From Yamagishiella unicocca (taxonomy: Eukaryota > Chlorophyta > Chlorophyceae > Chlamydomonadales > Volvocaceae): DNA of 64,000 nucleotides. The notes under the pieces are model-generated. The model was not told the DNA's origin. It saw only the letters and a list, made by a program, of their open reading frames with translations, and did not search any database. Location of the stretch: positions 579,612 to 643,611 of the forward strand of contig BDSL01000058.1 in assembly GCA_003116995.1 (NCBI GenBank), given 5' to 3'. Shown here piece after piece: positions 32,536-44,700 of this stretch; positions within the stretch are counted from its first letter, which is position 1; the number at the start of each line of letters is the position of its first letter. Position numbers and translations under genes: made by a program.

Positions 32536-35500
32536 TCAACCTCGCACCACCTGGCTCTGGCTGCTGTGCATGATGCCGGCGGCAGGGAGGGCGCCACCTG
32601 GCCAGCCTCCCTTCGCCGCCATTCCCGCGGGCGGAGCGAGACCACCCGCGGCCGCCTGCCCGCCAGCCCCGGCCACCCCCGCCGCCGCCCGCACCACCCC
32701 CATCCGGCCAAATCTGCGCCGCAGCCGCGCCTCCATCAGCCACGACACCATCTGCGCCACAGCCGCAAATAGCGCCGCCGCCGCAACCACCTGCCGAAAG
32801 GTATGCCGGCAGCGCCCAGCTGCCCCTACCCCGCCGCCGACCCCGCGTGCAGCGCCAAGTTCGTCGCCTCCGGCGCCTCCGGCGCCTCCGGCGCCTCCGG
32901 CGCCGCCGGCGCCGCCGCTACAGACGTACAGTATGGTGAGGTGCAAGACGTCCACCACGAACATCTGCGCGCAAACCGCCAGCTGCGTCCGCGGCCGCAG
33001 CTGCGCCACCAGCGGCGCCAGCACCCCCCGGGTCGCAAGCAACGAGAACCTAAATCCCAGCTCGTCCTGACCCACATCCAACAGCGGCCGCCGTACAGTG
33101 TAGGTAAGGATACCAACGAGCGAGGCCGCGAGGCCGCTGACCATCATGGAGAGCCACTCCACATCGACGACGTCGGCAGCGGCGGCGGCGGCCGCGGCAA
33201 CACCGCCGCCGCCGCCCTTCTCCGCTGCGGCATCGCCGCCACCAACACCTGCGCTGCCGCCAGGGCGTGCTGCCCGGTGCTCGCCGGAGGTCCGCACCCG
33301 AGCCGCGTCCGCCGCCAGTGACCGCATCCGCCAGTGTCGTACAACAGCCGCCGCCGCGTGCCCCGCCAGCGGCGACGCCAGCCAGGTCACGCCAGCCAGC
33401 GCCTTCACCAGGTCGTCGGCGGCGCCGCGGCGGCGGAGGCGGAGGGTCGTTGCGCCCACCGCCACTGTCATGAGGGCCGTGTAGGCGGCGGCGGCGGCTC
33501 GCTGCCCACTGGCTGCAGTCCCCACGCGCCATTCGGTGTACGCCGCCTCCCGCTCCGCCCGGCTGCTAATGCCGACACAAGCACGCAGGAGCGTCGCCTC
33601 TGCCCCCTTGCCACCTGCTCCCGCCATCGCCGGCGACATGGCCGGGGCGCCATCGGTTTTTGAGGATACCGCTGTCGGTGCTGTCGGTGCTGTCGGTGCT
33701 GTCGGTGCTGTCGGTGCTGTCGGTGCTGTCGGCGCTGCCGGCGTGTCCTGTCCTGAAAACGTCCCAGCGCCTGCCAAGGGGGCGGCAGCGGCAGCGGTAG
33801 TGCTGGCAGCCGCGATGGTATCTCCCGCAGCAGCAGCCTCCGTGTCCAGCCGTGGCGGCGGTGGCGACTGCCGCGAACGCAGCAGCAGCGGCACCAGCGG
33901 CACCTGCCGTGAACGCAGCAGCAGCGGCACCAGCGGCGGCGGCGGCGGCGACGGAGGCAGCAGGTCGCAGCACGCGTTCATCCCCAACAGCTCCAGGTAG
34001 GGCCTCACGTGCGACCGCAGCGCCTCAACGTGCCGCGCCCGGCTAGCGACCCCCGGGTCGGTGCGCGACAACTCCATGCGCGCGATCTTACCTCCGGCAT
34101 CACTGGCGGCGACAGCGGTGTTCGCAGGACTGGGGGGCCGCTCGGCATTGCAGGCGGAGGGGGAGGAGGCGGCGGAGGCGGCGGAGGGGAAAGGCGACGT
34201 GGAGGGGGAGGAGGACGAGGAGGAGGCGGAGGCCATCACCAGGTCCACCAAGAGGGGCTGCAGGTGCTGCGCGGCGGCGCCGGCGGCGGGGCTGTAGCGG
34301 GGCCGGCTGCAGCTCCAGGCCCGACGTGGGGCGCCCTCGTGCGTCGGCGCGGCCACGTGCCCTGCTTCCATGTCGCCGTACACCGCCGGCTCCGCCACCG
34401 CCTGTACCTCCGCCGCGGCGCCTGCCGGCACGGCCGCCTCCAGCGAGGTACCCACGTCGCCCAGCGGCCCGTGGCCGGCGCCTCCCGCAGACGCCCGGCG
34501 GCCCTCCACCTCCGAAACCATAAGTCGCCACAGCGTGGTGAGCTCACGGCGCACCGCCGCCGTGTACGACACAGCCGCCAGATCTGGTCCCGGCGCCCCG
34601 GGGCTGGAAGGCACCACCAGCAGCAGCACATCCACGAACCCCAGCCACTCGGCCGAGCGGACGTCGAGAGCCTCCGCTACAATCCAACCCTCTGCCCCCT
34701 CCACTCCACCCTCCTCAAGCTGCCGGCTCCCCTCCACGTCCAATTGCCCGCTGCCGCCGCCGCCGGTACTGTCGCTGCCTCCGACTGTGCTGCCGCCGCT
34801 GCCGCCGCCGTCGCTGCCGCCGCCGATGCCGCCGCTACCGCCGCCGATGCCGCCGGCGCCACCGCGGACGCTGCCGGCGGTACGGCCGCCGCCGCCATCG
34901 GTGTCCACGCGCAGCAGGTGCAGCGTCATCAGGACTGGCCGCGGCCGCAGCGGCGGCGCCTGGTCTGCGCCCCCCGCCGTGGCGGCTGTCCAGCCGCTGA
35001 CGGCGGAGTCATCGCCTCCGCCTCCCTCCGGCAGCGCTGCCGCCAGCGCCGCCGCTGGAAGCTCCACCACCAGGCCAGCGGCCCAATCACGCGCGGCAGC
35101 GCCTCTCATAAGGCCCTCAGGGGCCTCTGGGGTGGCGGCGACGACGCACGCCAGACGGCCGGTCATCGGCATCGCTGCGGCGGCGGCGGCAGGGCCTGCG
35201 ATGCTGCTGCTAGTTCCGGGGTCACCCTCCCTGGAGCCGCTCAGACCCCCGCCCAACATCACCGCAACACACAGATTGGCGCTGGCGCCGCCGCGGCCGC
35301 CGCCTCCTGCCGCCGCCGCTGCACTCAGCGAAGCCGGCGGCGCCAGGAGCCGCAGCGTCAGTGTGGGCTGCCGCGGCGGGAAGGCAGCCGCGCGCCCAGT
35401 CTCTGATCCCAACAAGCCCGGTCCCACTGCAGGCTCGCTGTGACCGCCGCTGTGACCGCCGCTGTCACCGCCCCTGTCACCGCCGCTGCTGGTGTCGCCT

Positions 35501-37324
35501 AACGGCGGCAGCACCACAACGGGCGGGTCGGCGTACAGCAGTACGACGGACGCCGGCGCCGCCTCGTCGTCGCCACCCCCGCCACCGCCGCCGCTCGTGA
35601 TGTGACGTCTAGGGGGCTGAGCGTTCGAGGCAGCAGTGCTGCGGTCCCCGAGACGCGCTGGGCTTGGCGTCAGCTCCCGATCGTCCGCGGGATTGCGATC
35701 CCACAGTCCGACCCAGCTCGCCGCTACGCCTCCGTCGACCTTCCCACCGTCATCGCGCTCCTTCTCCTCTTCCTCCTTCGCCTCCTCCTCCTGCTCCTCC
35801 TCCCCCGCCTGCCGCAACTCCTCCGCCAGAACCCCCGACCACCCCGGCAGCGGCGCCATGGGCTGCAGCACCGCCCAGCCGGCACCCAGCAGGTTCCGCT
35901 GCATCCCGGCTGCCAGCTCTCCGGCCGCGGCGGCAGCAGCCGCGGCGGGCTCAGACCGACTGGCCACGGGAGACTCCAGGGCGTGGTTGCCGTACTCGCC
36001 GCCGCCGCCGCCGCCACCGCCGCCATCACCATCGCCATTGCCGTCGTCGTCATCGTCGTCGTCTTCTCCCCAGACCCTCACCACAGCTACCAGTTGAATG
36101 CAACCAGGCAGCGCCATGAATTGGACCGACAGCGGCAGGACGCCGGTGGCGGCGACGGCGCCGCTGACGTGGCGAGCCGCCTCCGCCGTCAGCAGCGCCG
36201 CCGCGTCACGGAACGATGTGCCCGGCGGCGCCTCGAACTTAGGGGGGGGGGGAAGCAGTAGGGGGAAGGGTAAGGAGCGGGAGCTGCACGAGCCGCCATC
36301 CATCCGGCTGACCCACGCGCCACTACGTGAGAATCGTTCAGTACATCTCTGTCGCGAGCTGCCGACGGCGGGCTCCCTGTACGATGGAATTGCCCGACCA
36401 CAACGATGCGTCTCCTCGGCACCCTAGCCCGTTTCGTTCCCCAGCCGCCCCCCCGAGCCCCACCTTGCCGCTGAGCACCAGGTGCCGCCTCGCGGGTTCG
36501 CCGTTGCGCCGGGGGGGGTCGTACAAGCACGACGGCCTGCCGCCGCCGGATACCACGAGGCGGCCGCAGCCACTGCCACTGCAGCCGCCGCCGACGACTG
36601 TGACGCCACCGCTGCCGCTACCGCCGCCGCTGCCGCCGCCGCCGCCGTCGCTGCCGCCGCCGCTAACCCTGCCGGCGCCGCTGACGTCAGCCGCATTAGC
36701 GCCATCGCAGGAAGCCGCGGAGGCGCCCAGCTGCAGCGAAGGATGAGCGGCACCCGTCGCCCCGTGGGCAGCGTGTGGCGGCGCCGCCGCCGTCGCTGAC
36801 GCCGCTGGCAGTCGTACAGCTGGCGGAGTGGGTGCCTCTCCGGCGCTGTCGTCATGGAAGAACCCAGGCAGGGCGGCGGCATGCGTCCCGCCGCGTGCTG
36901 CTGCGGCCTCTACTGCAGGGACAGCAGCAGCCCCGCCAGGAGGCGGCGTGTTAGGTGCGCGGCGATGGCGGCGTGCGAGGTGCGGGTGAAGGCCATCGGC
37001 GCGAGCCTTCGCGGCCCAGCCCCAGCTGCACCACGCGAGGAGGAGCAGCAGCGGCAAAAACAGCAGGGCCGCTACTGCTGAGTCGTGCATGACGTGCAGC
37101 ATGGATCCATCGAAATGGCGGCTGTTTGAGGTTTGGTTTACGTAAAGCTTTCGTTCCGCAGAAATCGCAAGGCTCTTCCCGAAATAGCCGTAAATCCAGC
37201 GCCCGAAAAGACGGTAAGGGTTCAGCAGAAGGAGCAGCCAAGGCGGCAGGGCTCCAACGGGTGCGAAAAGCTCGGAACGCGTGTTTGAGGTCGTTAGGAT
37301 GTAGCGAGCCGCTTCGGGTGCCAT
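32536..37324 (-). CDS. Large multi-pass membrane protein, unrecognised
   Basis: Two exons, 37324-36464 and 36237-32536, join in phase (donor AAG/GTGGGG, acceptor after a long pyrimidine tract ending CCTAAG) to about 1,520 residues. The N-terminus starts MAPEAARYILTTSNTRSELF and includes a hydrophobic helix LLFLPLLLLLAWCSW. The middle is long Gly/Ser/Pro/Glu low complexity with islands of order (LSVQFMALPGCIQLVAVVRV, VVLLYADPPVVVLPPLGDT, LTLHLLRVDTDG). The last 350 residues hold about five probable membrane helices, such as WLSMMVSGLAASLVGILTY and LAVCAQMFVVDVLHLTILYV. An APT repeat comes from a GGTGCTGTC microsatellite at 33668-33735. The PGC-containing island faintly recalls the C-terminal part of algal SBP-type proteins, but no SBP domain is present. 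I do not recognise a function. Confidence 0.65.
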
Positions 37325-38736
37325 AGCTCCTTCACTTGTGCGTCATTGTGTGTTATTTAGAAAGATTCCGAGCAGAAGCTTTTGCGCCAGCTTGCTGGGC
37401 TGTGTAGCCCGCCAAATCGTGTTCATTGGAGCGGGCCGGCCCACGGGGCGCAAGCCGGTGTACGAGGCCGTGTTGCATACAGCATGCCGCGGAAGACGCC
37501 CTGGCAGCTCAGTAGGCTAAAAGTAGCAGCAAGATTAATTGGGTCGGTTGCTCCCCTGGTCGGTTGCACGCCGCGCGGCGTTTTTGCGCGACGCCTAGGA
37601 ACCGAGCCCCCTGACCCTGCCTGACCAGTCCATTAGGAACCCAAATCAAAATAACGCCAGGAAACTTGCGCGATGTCCAGTATGCGCGCAGGAGGCTCCG
37701 GAGCAGGAGGCGAAGGAGGCGCAGGAGGAGGCGTGTAGGGGGTGAGACCAAGTAGGCGGCGGCTGGTATCATACAATAACAACAACAACACCGTCTAGGC
37801 TCTGGCTGTATAAGGGTGGTCTCCGGACCAAGAGGGATGTGGTAGTAGTAGTGGTTGTAACAGTAAGCTCCAGACCAAAACGGCAGAACCATCGGGCACA
37901 TCGCCTGGCACTGGTATGTGGGTGGGCTGTCCGAATGCCCAAGGAGGCCGATGCCCCATCTACCCTTATCTACGATGCCACCGAGGCTGTAGCGGGCCTG
38001 AAATGGATGTGGTGCCCCAAAGCAGTCTTTGGCTGTCGCGGACACCGTGTACATAACACTTCTCCCGGCCGTGCTGCTGTGCTGTCCTGGCTGGCCGACT
38101 CACGGCCTGTCTGGCGCGCTGTCCGAAGCGCTCAGGCTACCTACAACTGAGCAGGTTGCAGACACAGTGGCAAACAGGTTGAGCGCCGCATTCGCTACCT
38201 CTTCCGGGTGCTGACCTAGGTACCCCTGAAGCCTGAACCCCGGCCGAAGCGCGGCCCACAGCTGCACTGTTACTTGCGGGGCAACAGGTGCCGGCCATTG
38301 TCGTTACACGTCTGTAACTGGGCACCTCGTGCGAGAGGACGCATAGAGCACGGCCGGGAGCTGGCAAGAGGTGGCATCCCGCCGTCCTAAGACGGCGTAT
38401 GGCAAGTGGGCCCTATGTGCGACCGAAATACGCCGCGCACCTCGCCTTACACAAAAGTAATGCACCGGCGGCGAGGGGCACCACTTGCTCGCTCGCCACG
38501 ACCGCCGACCTCACTGCCATCCACTCCCACCCACGCACGCCCAATCGATGCCGCATTCATGCCCCCCCCCCACACACACAACGGCCCTGCACCCTCCGCC
38601 CTGCATACATGCACGCACCGCGCGAAGCCAGCCAACGCGCCGCCACACGCACACGAACCCCTCCCCCCTTCCCCCCCACCGCCCGCCACACGGGTTTTCC
38701 TCACCACCACCCGCTCGCCCCGGCCGGCCCCGTGCG
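37325..38736. other. Intergenic region
   Basis: It lies between the 5' end of the membrane-protein gene and the 3' end of the NEK gene, both on the minus strand. It contains C-rich low complexity at about 38560-38740 and nothing that looks like an exon. Confidence 0.6.
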
Positions 38737-41700
38737 CTACGCGAAGACCGCGTCTTCTAACGTGACCAGCTTGTGCACCTGCCGCACCAGGTGCAGCTTG
38801 GCGCCCATGATGCGCTCCAGGTTGTGCTGAGTGGCGGTGCTGCCGCCATCGCCGTCGGCGTCGTTGTCCTCCATGGCCCTCAGGCAGCGGTACGCCGCAA
38901 GGAACGCCTCCGCGCCGAGCTGCCGCTCCAGGTCTATCCGCAGCTGCTCTACCTTGAGCGCGTTGGCCGCCGCCGCGGCGGCGCCGGTCGGGGGCTGCGG
39001 GCCGCCCCCGCCTGCGCCGAAGGCGCCGCCGGTGCCGTCGTCGTCATCCATCGCGGTACTGCGCCGCCGCCCGGCGCGTGGGCGGGCGCCGGGAGCGGCG
39101 GGGGGCGGTCTCCCCGGGGGGGCTGCCGGCGCCGCCGCCGCCTCTTCGCCGTCGTCGTCCTCCGACTCCACGAGCACCGTGTGGATCTGCGCCAGCACCT
39201 CCAGCACGCCCGCAGCGGCCTGGGTTGCACCCGGGGGTTTCGAGGAAGACCGGTGGATGCCCGAAAAAACCGTTTAGAACAGGCGTTTTGAGATGCATGC
39301 CGGAGGTAGGGTGGGGTGGCATGCAGATCGGTTACATGACATGGGTAAAAGAGGGGGAGGGGCAGGCACAAGCGCCACGTGCGCCGCGAAGTAAACACGC
39401 ACCCAACAGCCCCGCGGATCAAAGTCCCGGATACAACACCCACACCCACACCCAACCCACACAAACACACCCACACCCACTTGCTGATCGCCTTCGTCGT
39501 CTTCATCGGCCGCCGCCGCCGGCGAGGGCGAGGCCGCGGCTTCGGAGCCAAAGGGTGTGAATATTTGCACGTCCGGGAACTCGCTCGCCTTGACCGGCTT
39601 GTGCCTGTGTGTGCGCGTGTGTGTGTGCGCGTTACAGCGGAGCGGCGCGGGTGTCCTTAGTGTGCGCTCGGGCGGTAGCGTGATGGGGAGGGGAGGGATG
39701 CGAGGCGGGTGGGGCGCGTGCAGGGCTGTGGGGTCCCAGTCCCGCCGTACCGTCTTCCTTGGCCATCAGCCCCCACCTACGCGCCTCCTCCTGCAAACCA
39801 CCCAAACCACCAACCGCCAACGCACCCTCCACTCGCTTTGCCGTCAAGCTGGCTGCAAGCGACAAGGCACCTTCCGTCCACCGCGACCGCCCCCCATCGG
39901 CGGCAGTAGTCGCGCAAAAGCGCGCGGCTGCAGCTCCGGTATCCCAGCGACCAGCTGCCCGCGGCCCCCTCCCCCTCGGTGTACGGATCTCCTCGCAACC
40001 CCCTTTCTCCTCGCACCTCAGTTTCCAGGGCGGTTCCGCGGCGGGCTTGCCCCGACCCGACGGCCCCACGCCGCCGCCGTCGCTGTCGCTGGCGCCGGCG
40101 CTGCCGGCGCCGGCGGCGCGAAGCCCCCGAACCAGCGGCGACGGCGAGTGTCCGGACGGCCGCCGGTGCTGCGCGCTGCCGTCGGCGGCGGCGGCGGCGG
40201 CGGCGCGGCTGCCTGCGCGCGACGGCGAGGCCTTGGTCGCGGAGGTGCTGCATGAGGAGGTGGAGGAGGCGGGGCGGTCCTGCTGCTGCTGCTGCTGCTG
40301 CGCCGCGGCAAAGTCCACGACGAGCACCTGCGTCAGCAGCCGAGTTGCGATGAGCCGCCGTCCACCTCGCGTTACGGGTACCGGCATGTGCGAGTTTGGA
40401 TCCTTCGAGGATGAGCTGCAATCACGCTAAAATCCTACAGGCCCTCCGAAAAGCAGCTCCCGCAACCCCGGCATGAATCCTCGCAAGGCTCATCGACCCA
40501 CACACACCACACACCACACAGCCCCACGCCACCGGAATCCCAGCCTTGGCCCCACCTGCGCGCCCCCCACCGCCGCCTCGCCGCCTCCGCTGCCGCCGCC
40601 GCCGCTTCCACCGGAAATGGCCGTCGCCATTCGCGCCTTGAACTTGGCCCCCAGCTCCGACAGCTGGTCCTTGTTCACACGCGACTTGGCCGCCCGCAGG
40701 TGCTCCCGGTGCGCGGACATCTGCTGCGCCGCCTCCTCCTGCTCCCGCCGCCGGGCGTCCTGCGATGCCACCGGGAGTGGTCGGAGGTCGGGTTTTAGGG
40801 TTTCAGGGACTTCGGGTTTCAGAGTTTTAGGGGCCCGCAGGCAGAAATGTCATCATTAGCGCTGTTGTGGGCACACTGCAGCACATATGACGTCAGTGTT
40901 TCGTCGTCTCCTTGCCGCGACCGAGCCCCCATGGTGGCTGCATGGCAAGTTGCCATCACCATGCATCCTGGCAGATTGCCATCACCACGACCTCCTGATC
41001 GCACGATCCCGAGTGGGTGAGATGTGGTGTGTGCGTGGATGGGGGGAGGCAAGCTGCTCAGCGCGTGCGGCCTTTGCCCCACCTCCTTGTTTTTGATGGC
41101 CGCGGCCAGCTGCACGGCCTTCATCGCCTTGGCCTCCATCTCCGCCTTCTGCTCCGCGAGGCCCCGCTCCTGGGGGACGGGTGCGGGTGGGAGGGGAGGG
41201 CACGGGTACAGCCACTCACAATGTTGTTGCTGGTATCGAAGTGTCCCCTTCCTCCTTCTCCTCCTCCTCCCCCTCCTCCTCTTGCCAACCGCGGCGCCAC
41301 TCACAATCTCCTTCTGTCGCTCCGCCGCGCGGTTGCGCACCGCCACCGCCGCCTCGTGCGTGCGGCGCGCCGCCGCCAGCTTCTTCTGCTCCCTCGCGGC
41401 CGCGTTGGCCTTCCGCTGCGCCTCAAGCTCCGCGTCCCGCTGCTGCTTGATCTCAGCCAGCTTGGCCTGGACAGAGGAGGCGCGGGGCGGCGGCCAGGGA
41501 GGGGCCGCTGCTGGACGACAGCCTCGCCCCATGGCTCGTGGCTCATGCCAGGTTGGTGGCGGACGAGAGGACGACACGCAAGTCAGCAACCCAGTGGGCT
41601 GCAGGGTGCTGGACGAGCAACCTATTGGGCTGCAGGGTGCTGGACGAGCAACCCAGTGGGCTGCAGGGTGCTGGACGAGCAACCCAGTGGGCTGCAGGGC

Positions 41701-44700
41701 GTTGGACGAGCAACCGGGCTAGAGGGCGGTTGGTGGCGTCAGGGAGGCGCCTCTGCACTCGCACTCCCCAAATCACCGCCATCTCCCCCCCTTCACACAC
41801 ACACCAGCACGTCCTCTTCCCTACCGGTCCAGCGGCTGCCCCGCCAGCCGGCTCCAGACTCCTCCCTGGCCTCCGCGCCTCCTCACCTTGGTCGCTGTCG
41901 CCGCGGCGAAGGCGGTGGCTGCTGCCGCCCCGCCCGGCCCCCCAAGGCCGTGTCCAGCCAGCACCGTGGCGTCCATCGCGGCGTCACCCGGGGACCCAAC
42001 CTCGCCGCCCTCACCCGCAGATCCTGCTGGCGGTCCCTGTGCGCAGCAGCAGCGGCAGCAGCGGCAGCACATGCGGCATGGGGTTTGGGTGGGGTAGAGA
42101 GCAAACCGGCGGGGTAAATGAGAAGAGACCTCTTGAGACCTGTGAGCCCTGTTGAGACCTGCTGACACCCCAAGCGGCTCGCCGGCGGACGAGGGGCGCC
42201 CATATGGATCGCGGGCCCCGGGCGCCCTCGCATCCCCGGGGGCCCTTGCACCCGGCACCGGCGCACCTTTTGCGCCGCCAACGCTCCTGCGAGCTGCGCC
42301 AGAGCCGCCTGCTGCTGCCGCACCCAGCCCGTCTCCACCATGCGCTGCTGCCCGCGTCGTGCCACCGCGGCGGCCTTGTGGGGGGAGCTGGCGGAGGGGG
42401 GGAAGTAGAAGAGGGGGCGGAGGAAGAGAGGGGGTGGCGAGTGGACCCGGTGACACGACAGGAGGAAGGGGGAGGGGAGCAGCGGGAGCATCAGCGCCGC
42501 GCAGGGGGAAGACACCAAAACCTTTTCGGGGTGGAGCGGAGCGGGGCTGCCAGACATCCAGTCGCTGCTTTCCTCACCCCCAACTGAGCAACACTGACCC
42601 AGTTCCCCCCCGCCTGTCCAACCCACCACTGACCCAGTTCCCCCCCGCCTGTCCAACCCACCACTGACCCAGTTCCCCCCCGCCTGTCCAACCCACCACT
42701 GACCCAGTTCCCCCCGCCTGTCCAACCCACCACTGACCCAGTTCCCCCCGCCTGTCCAACCCACCACTGACCCAGTTCCCCCCCGCCTGTCCAACCCACC
42801 ACTGACCCAGTTCCCCCCCGCCTGTCCAACCCACCACTAACCCAGTTCCCCCCCGCCTGTCCAACCCGCCACTAACCCAGTTCCCCCCCCCGCCTGTCCA
42901 ACCCACCACTAACCCAGCCCCCCCCCCGCCTGTCCAACCCACCACTAACCCAGTTCCCCCCGCCTGTCCAACCCACCGTCCCTCTGCCGGCGTCGTCGAG
43001 GCGGTGTCCGTCTCGCTGACCTCTTGGGAGCTGCACCGCTCCACCTCCCCGCCACCGCCACCGCCACCGGCGGCGCCTGCTGCCGGCGCGGCGGGGGACG
43101 CCACCAGGCTGGGCGAGCTGGGGTTCGTAGCCGGCGCCGCCCCCGAGACGGAGGGCCCCCGCGGGGGGCGGGCTGCCATGGGTCGTGGCGTCCGGTGGGC
43201 GGCGGGGGAAGGCCGCGGTCTGGGGGGAAGGTGGATGCAGTGATGTAGGTGGGGGTAGGTGCGGGTACACTCGTGCGCAGTGATGTAGGTGCGGGGCCAG
43301 GTGCGGGTAGGTGCGGGTAGGTGCGGGTAGGTGCGGGTAGGTGCAGGTAGGTGCGGGTAGGTGCGGGTAGGTGCGGGTAGGTACGGGTAGGTGCGGCTAG
43401 GTGCGGGTACAATCGTGCGCGGGTACACCTCTGCGGCCGGTCCCCGCCAAAGCGCTGGCTGGCACATCGCCGGCCGCCACTCACTTGGCCTCCGCCGCGC
43501 CCAGCGCCGCCAGCCCCAGCGCCGCCGCCGCCGCCGCCATGTCGACCTGACCCGCCGCCGCGCCGCCCGGGCCCAGGCCCAGCGCCATCACGTGGCTGGC
43601 GTAGCGCTCCACGTGGTGCCGTACAAAATCGCTGCGGAGGATTGCGTCCGCGGTGGGCCGGTCCTGACGGGGGGAGGGGGGGAGGGAGGGTGTCCACGTT
43701 GGGTTCGTGGGGGTGAAGCGCGGCGGGCGGCGGTTAGGTCGTGCCGTGATGGAGGCGGAGTGCACGTCGCCATGGTGCGGCTTTGTCTCCAGTCCCGCGA
43801 CCAGCCATGAGTGCACCGGACATCTCCGCCCCGCCCCCCTGCACCGGTGGCACCCGACGAGTTTCCCCGCCGCCCCGCGAGGTGCTACGTGGCCAGGAGT
43901 TGTGTATTTCTGCTCCATTCCACACCACAAGGTTTCCCCTCCACCGCCCCGAGGTGCCCCGTTTCTACGCTGCCCCTGTCCGCACCCGCCTGCCCCTGCC
44001 TGCTGCCCCTGTCCGCACCTTTGGGTTCTGCTTGAGCATGGACTCAATGAGCAGCCGCAGCGGCGTGCTGTATCGGGTGGGCACGGGCGGGTACTTGCCC
44101 CTCAGGATCTTGACCACCAACGCGGGCAAGCTCTGGCCGTCGAATGCCCGCCGCAGAGTGGACAGCTCGTACAGCACGCAGCCCAGGGACCACACTGCGC
44201 GGCGCGTGGTTGGTTGGTGGTTGGTGGTTTGGTGTTGTGCAGGGGCGGGTGAGGTGTGAGACGAGGAGGGGAATGGGTGTGGCTCAGGCGGCAGTGCATT
44301 CGAGGGCCGTGGCGGCGGCCGCTTCATCGCTGGGGGGCGGTCGACGGCAAACCGTGCGCAGGAGGGGTAGCTGTGTCGTGAGTATCCTACTACCGGTGGC
44401 GGTCGGTCGGTGGGCGGTGGAAGGTGGGAGCGCAGTAGGGTCGGTGACGGCCGGTGCGCATTCATCACTCGACGGCGCCCCTCACGATACGGCACGGCAA
44501 CGACCCACCGTCACTTTTCCGGTTGTACGGCAGGTCCTCGCAGATCTCAGGCGACAGGTAGTACGGCGAGCCGACCTGGCGGGGATTGCGAAGGGAGCAG
44601 GTTGCTTGGGCGTCAAAGCCGTTCCATGGCCGCTGGGCAGCGGGCGAGTTCACCGCCAGCCGGCCCCGGCCACCCCGCAAGCAGCGCCGTGCAGTGGGAA

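Noticed and set aside
34009..35443. Plus-strand open frames of 357-465 residues
   Set aside because: They are antisense shadows of the large minus-strand membrane-protein gene. Their composition is the complement of its Gly/Ser/Ala-rich codons.
40793..40838. True interstitial telomere
   Set aside because: Only about five imperfect units in an intron of a continuous gene. Kept as a telomere-like tract, not as evidence for a chromosome fusion.
43250..43425. Regular short repeats resembling a CRISPR array
   Set aside because: Units are contiguous without unique spacers and lie in an intron of a eukaryotic gene, so this is a minisatellite.
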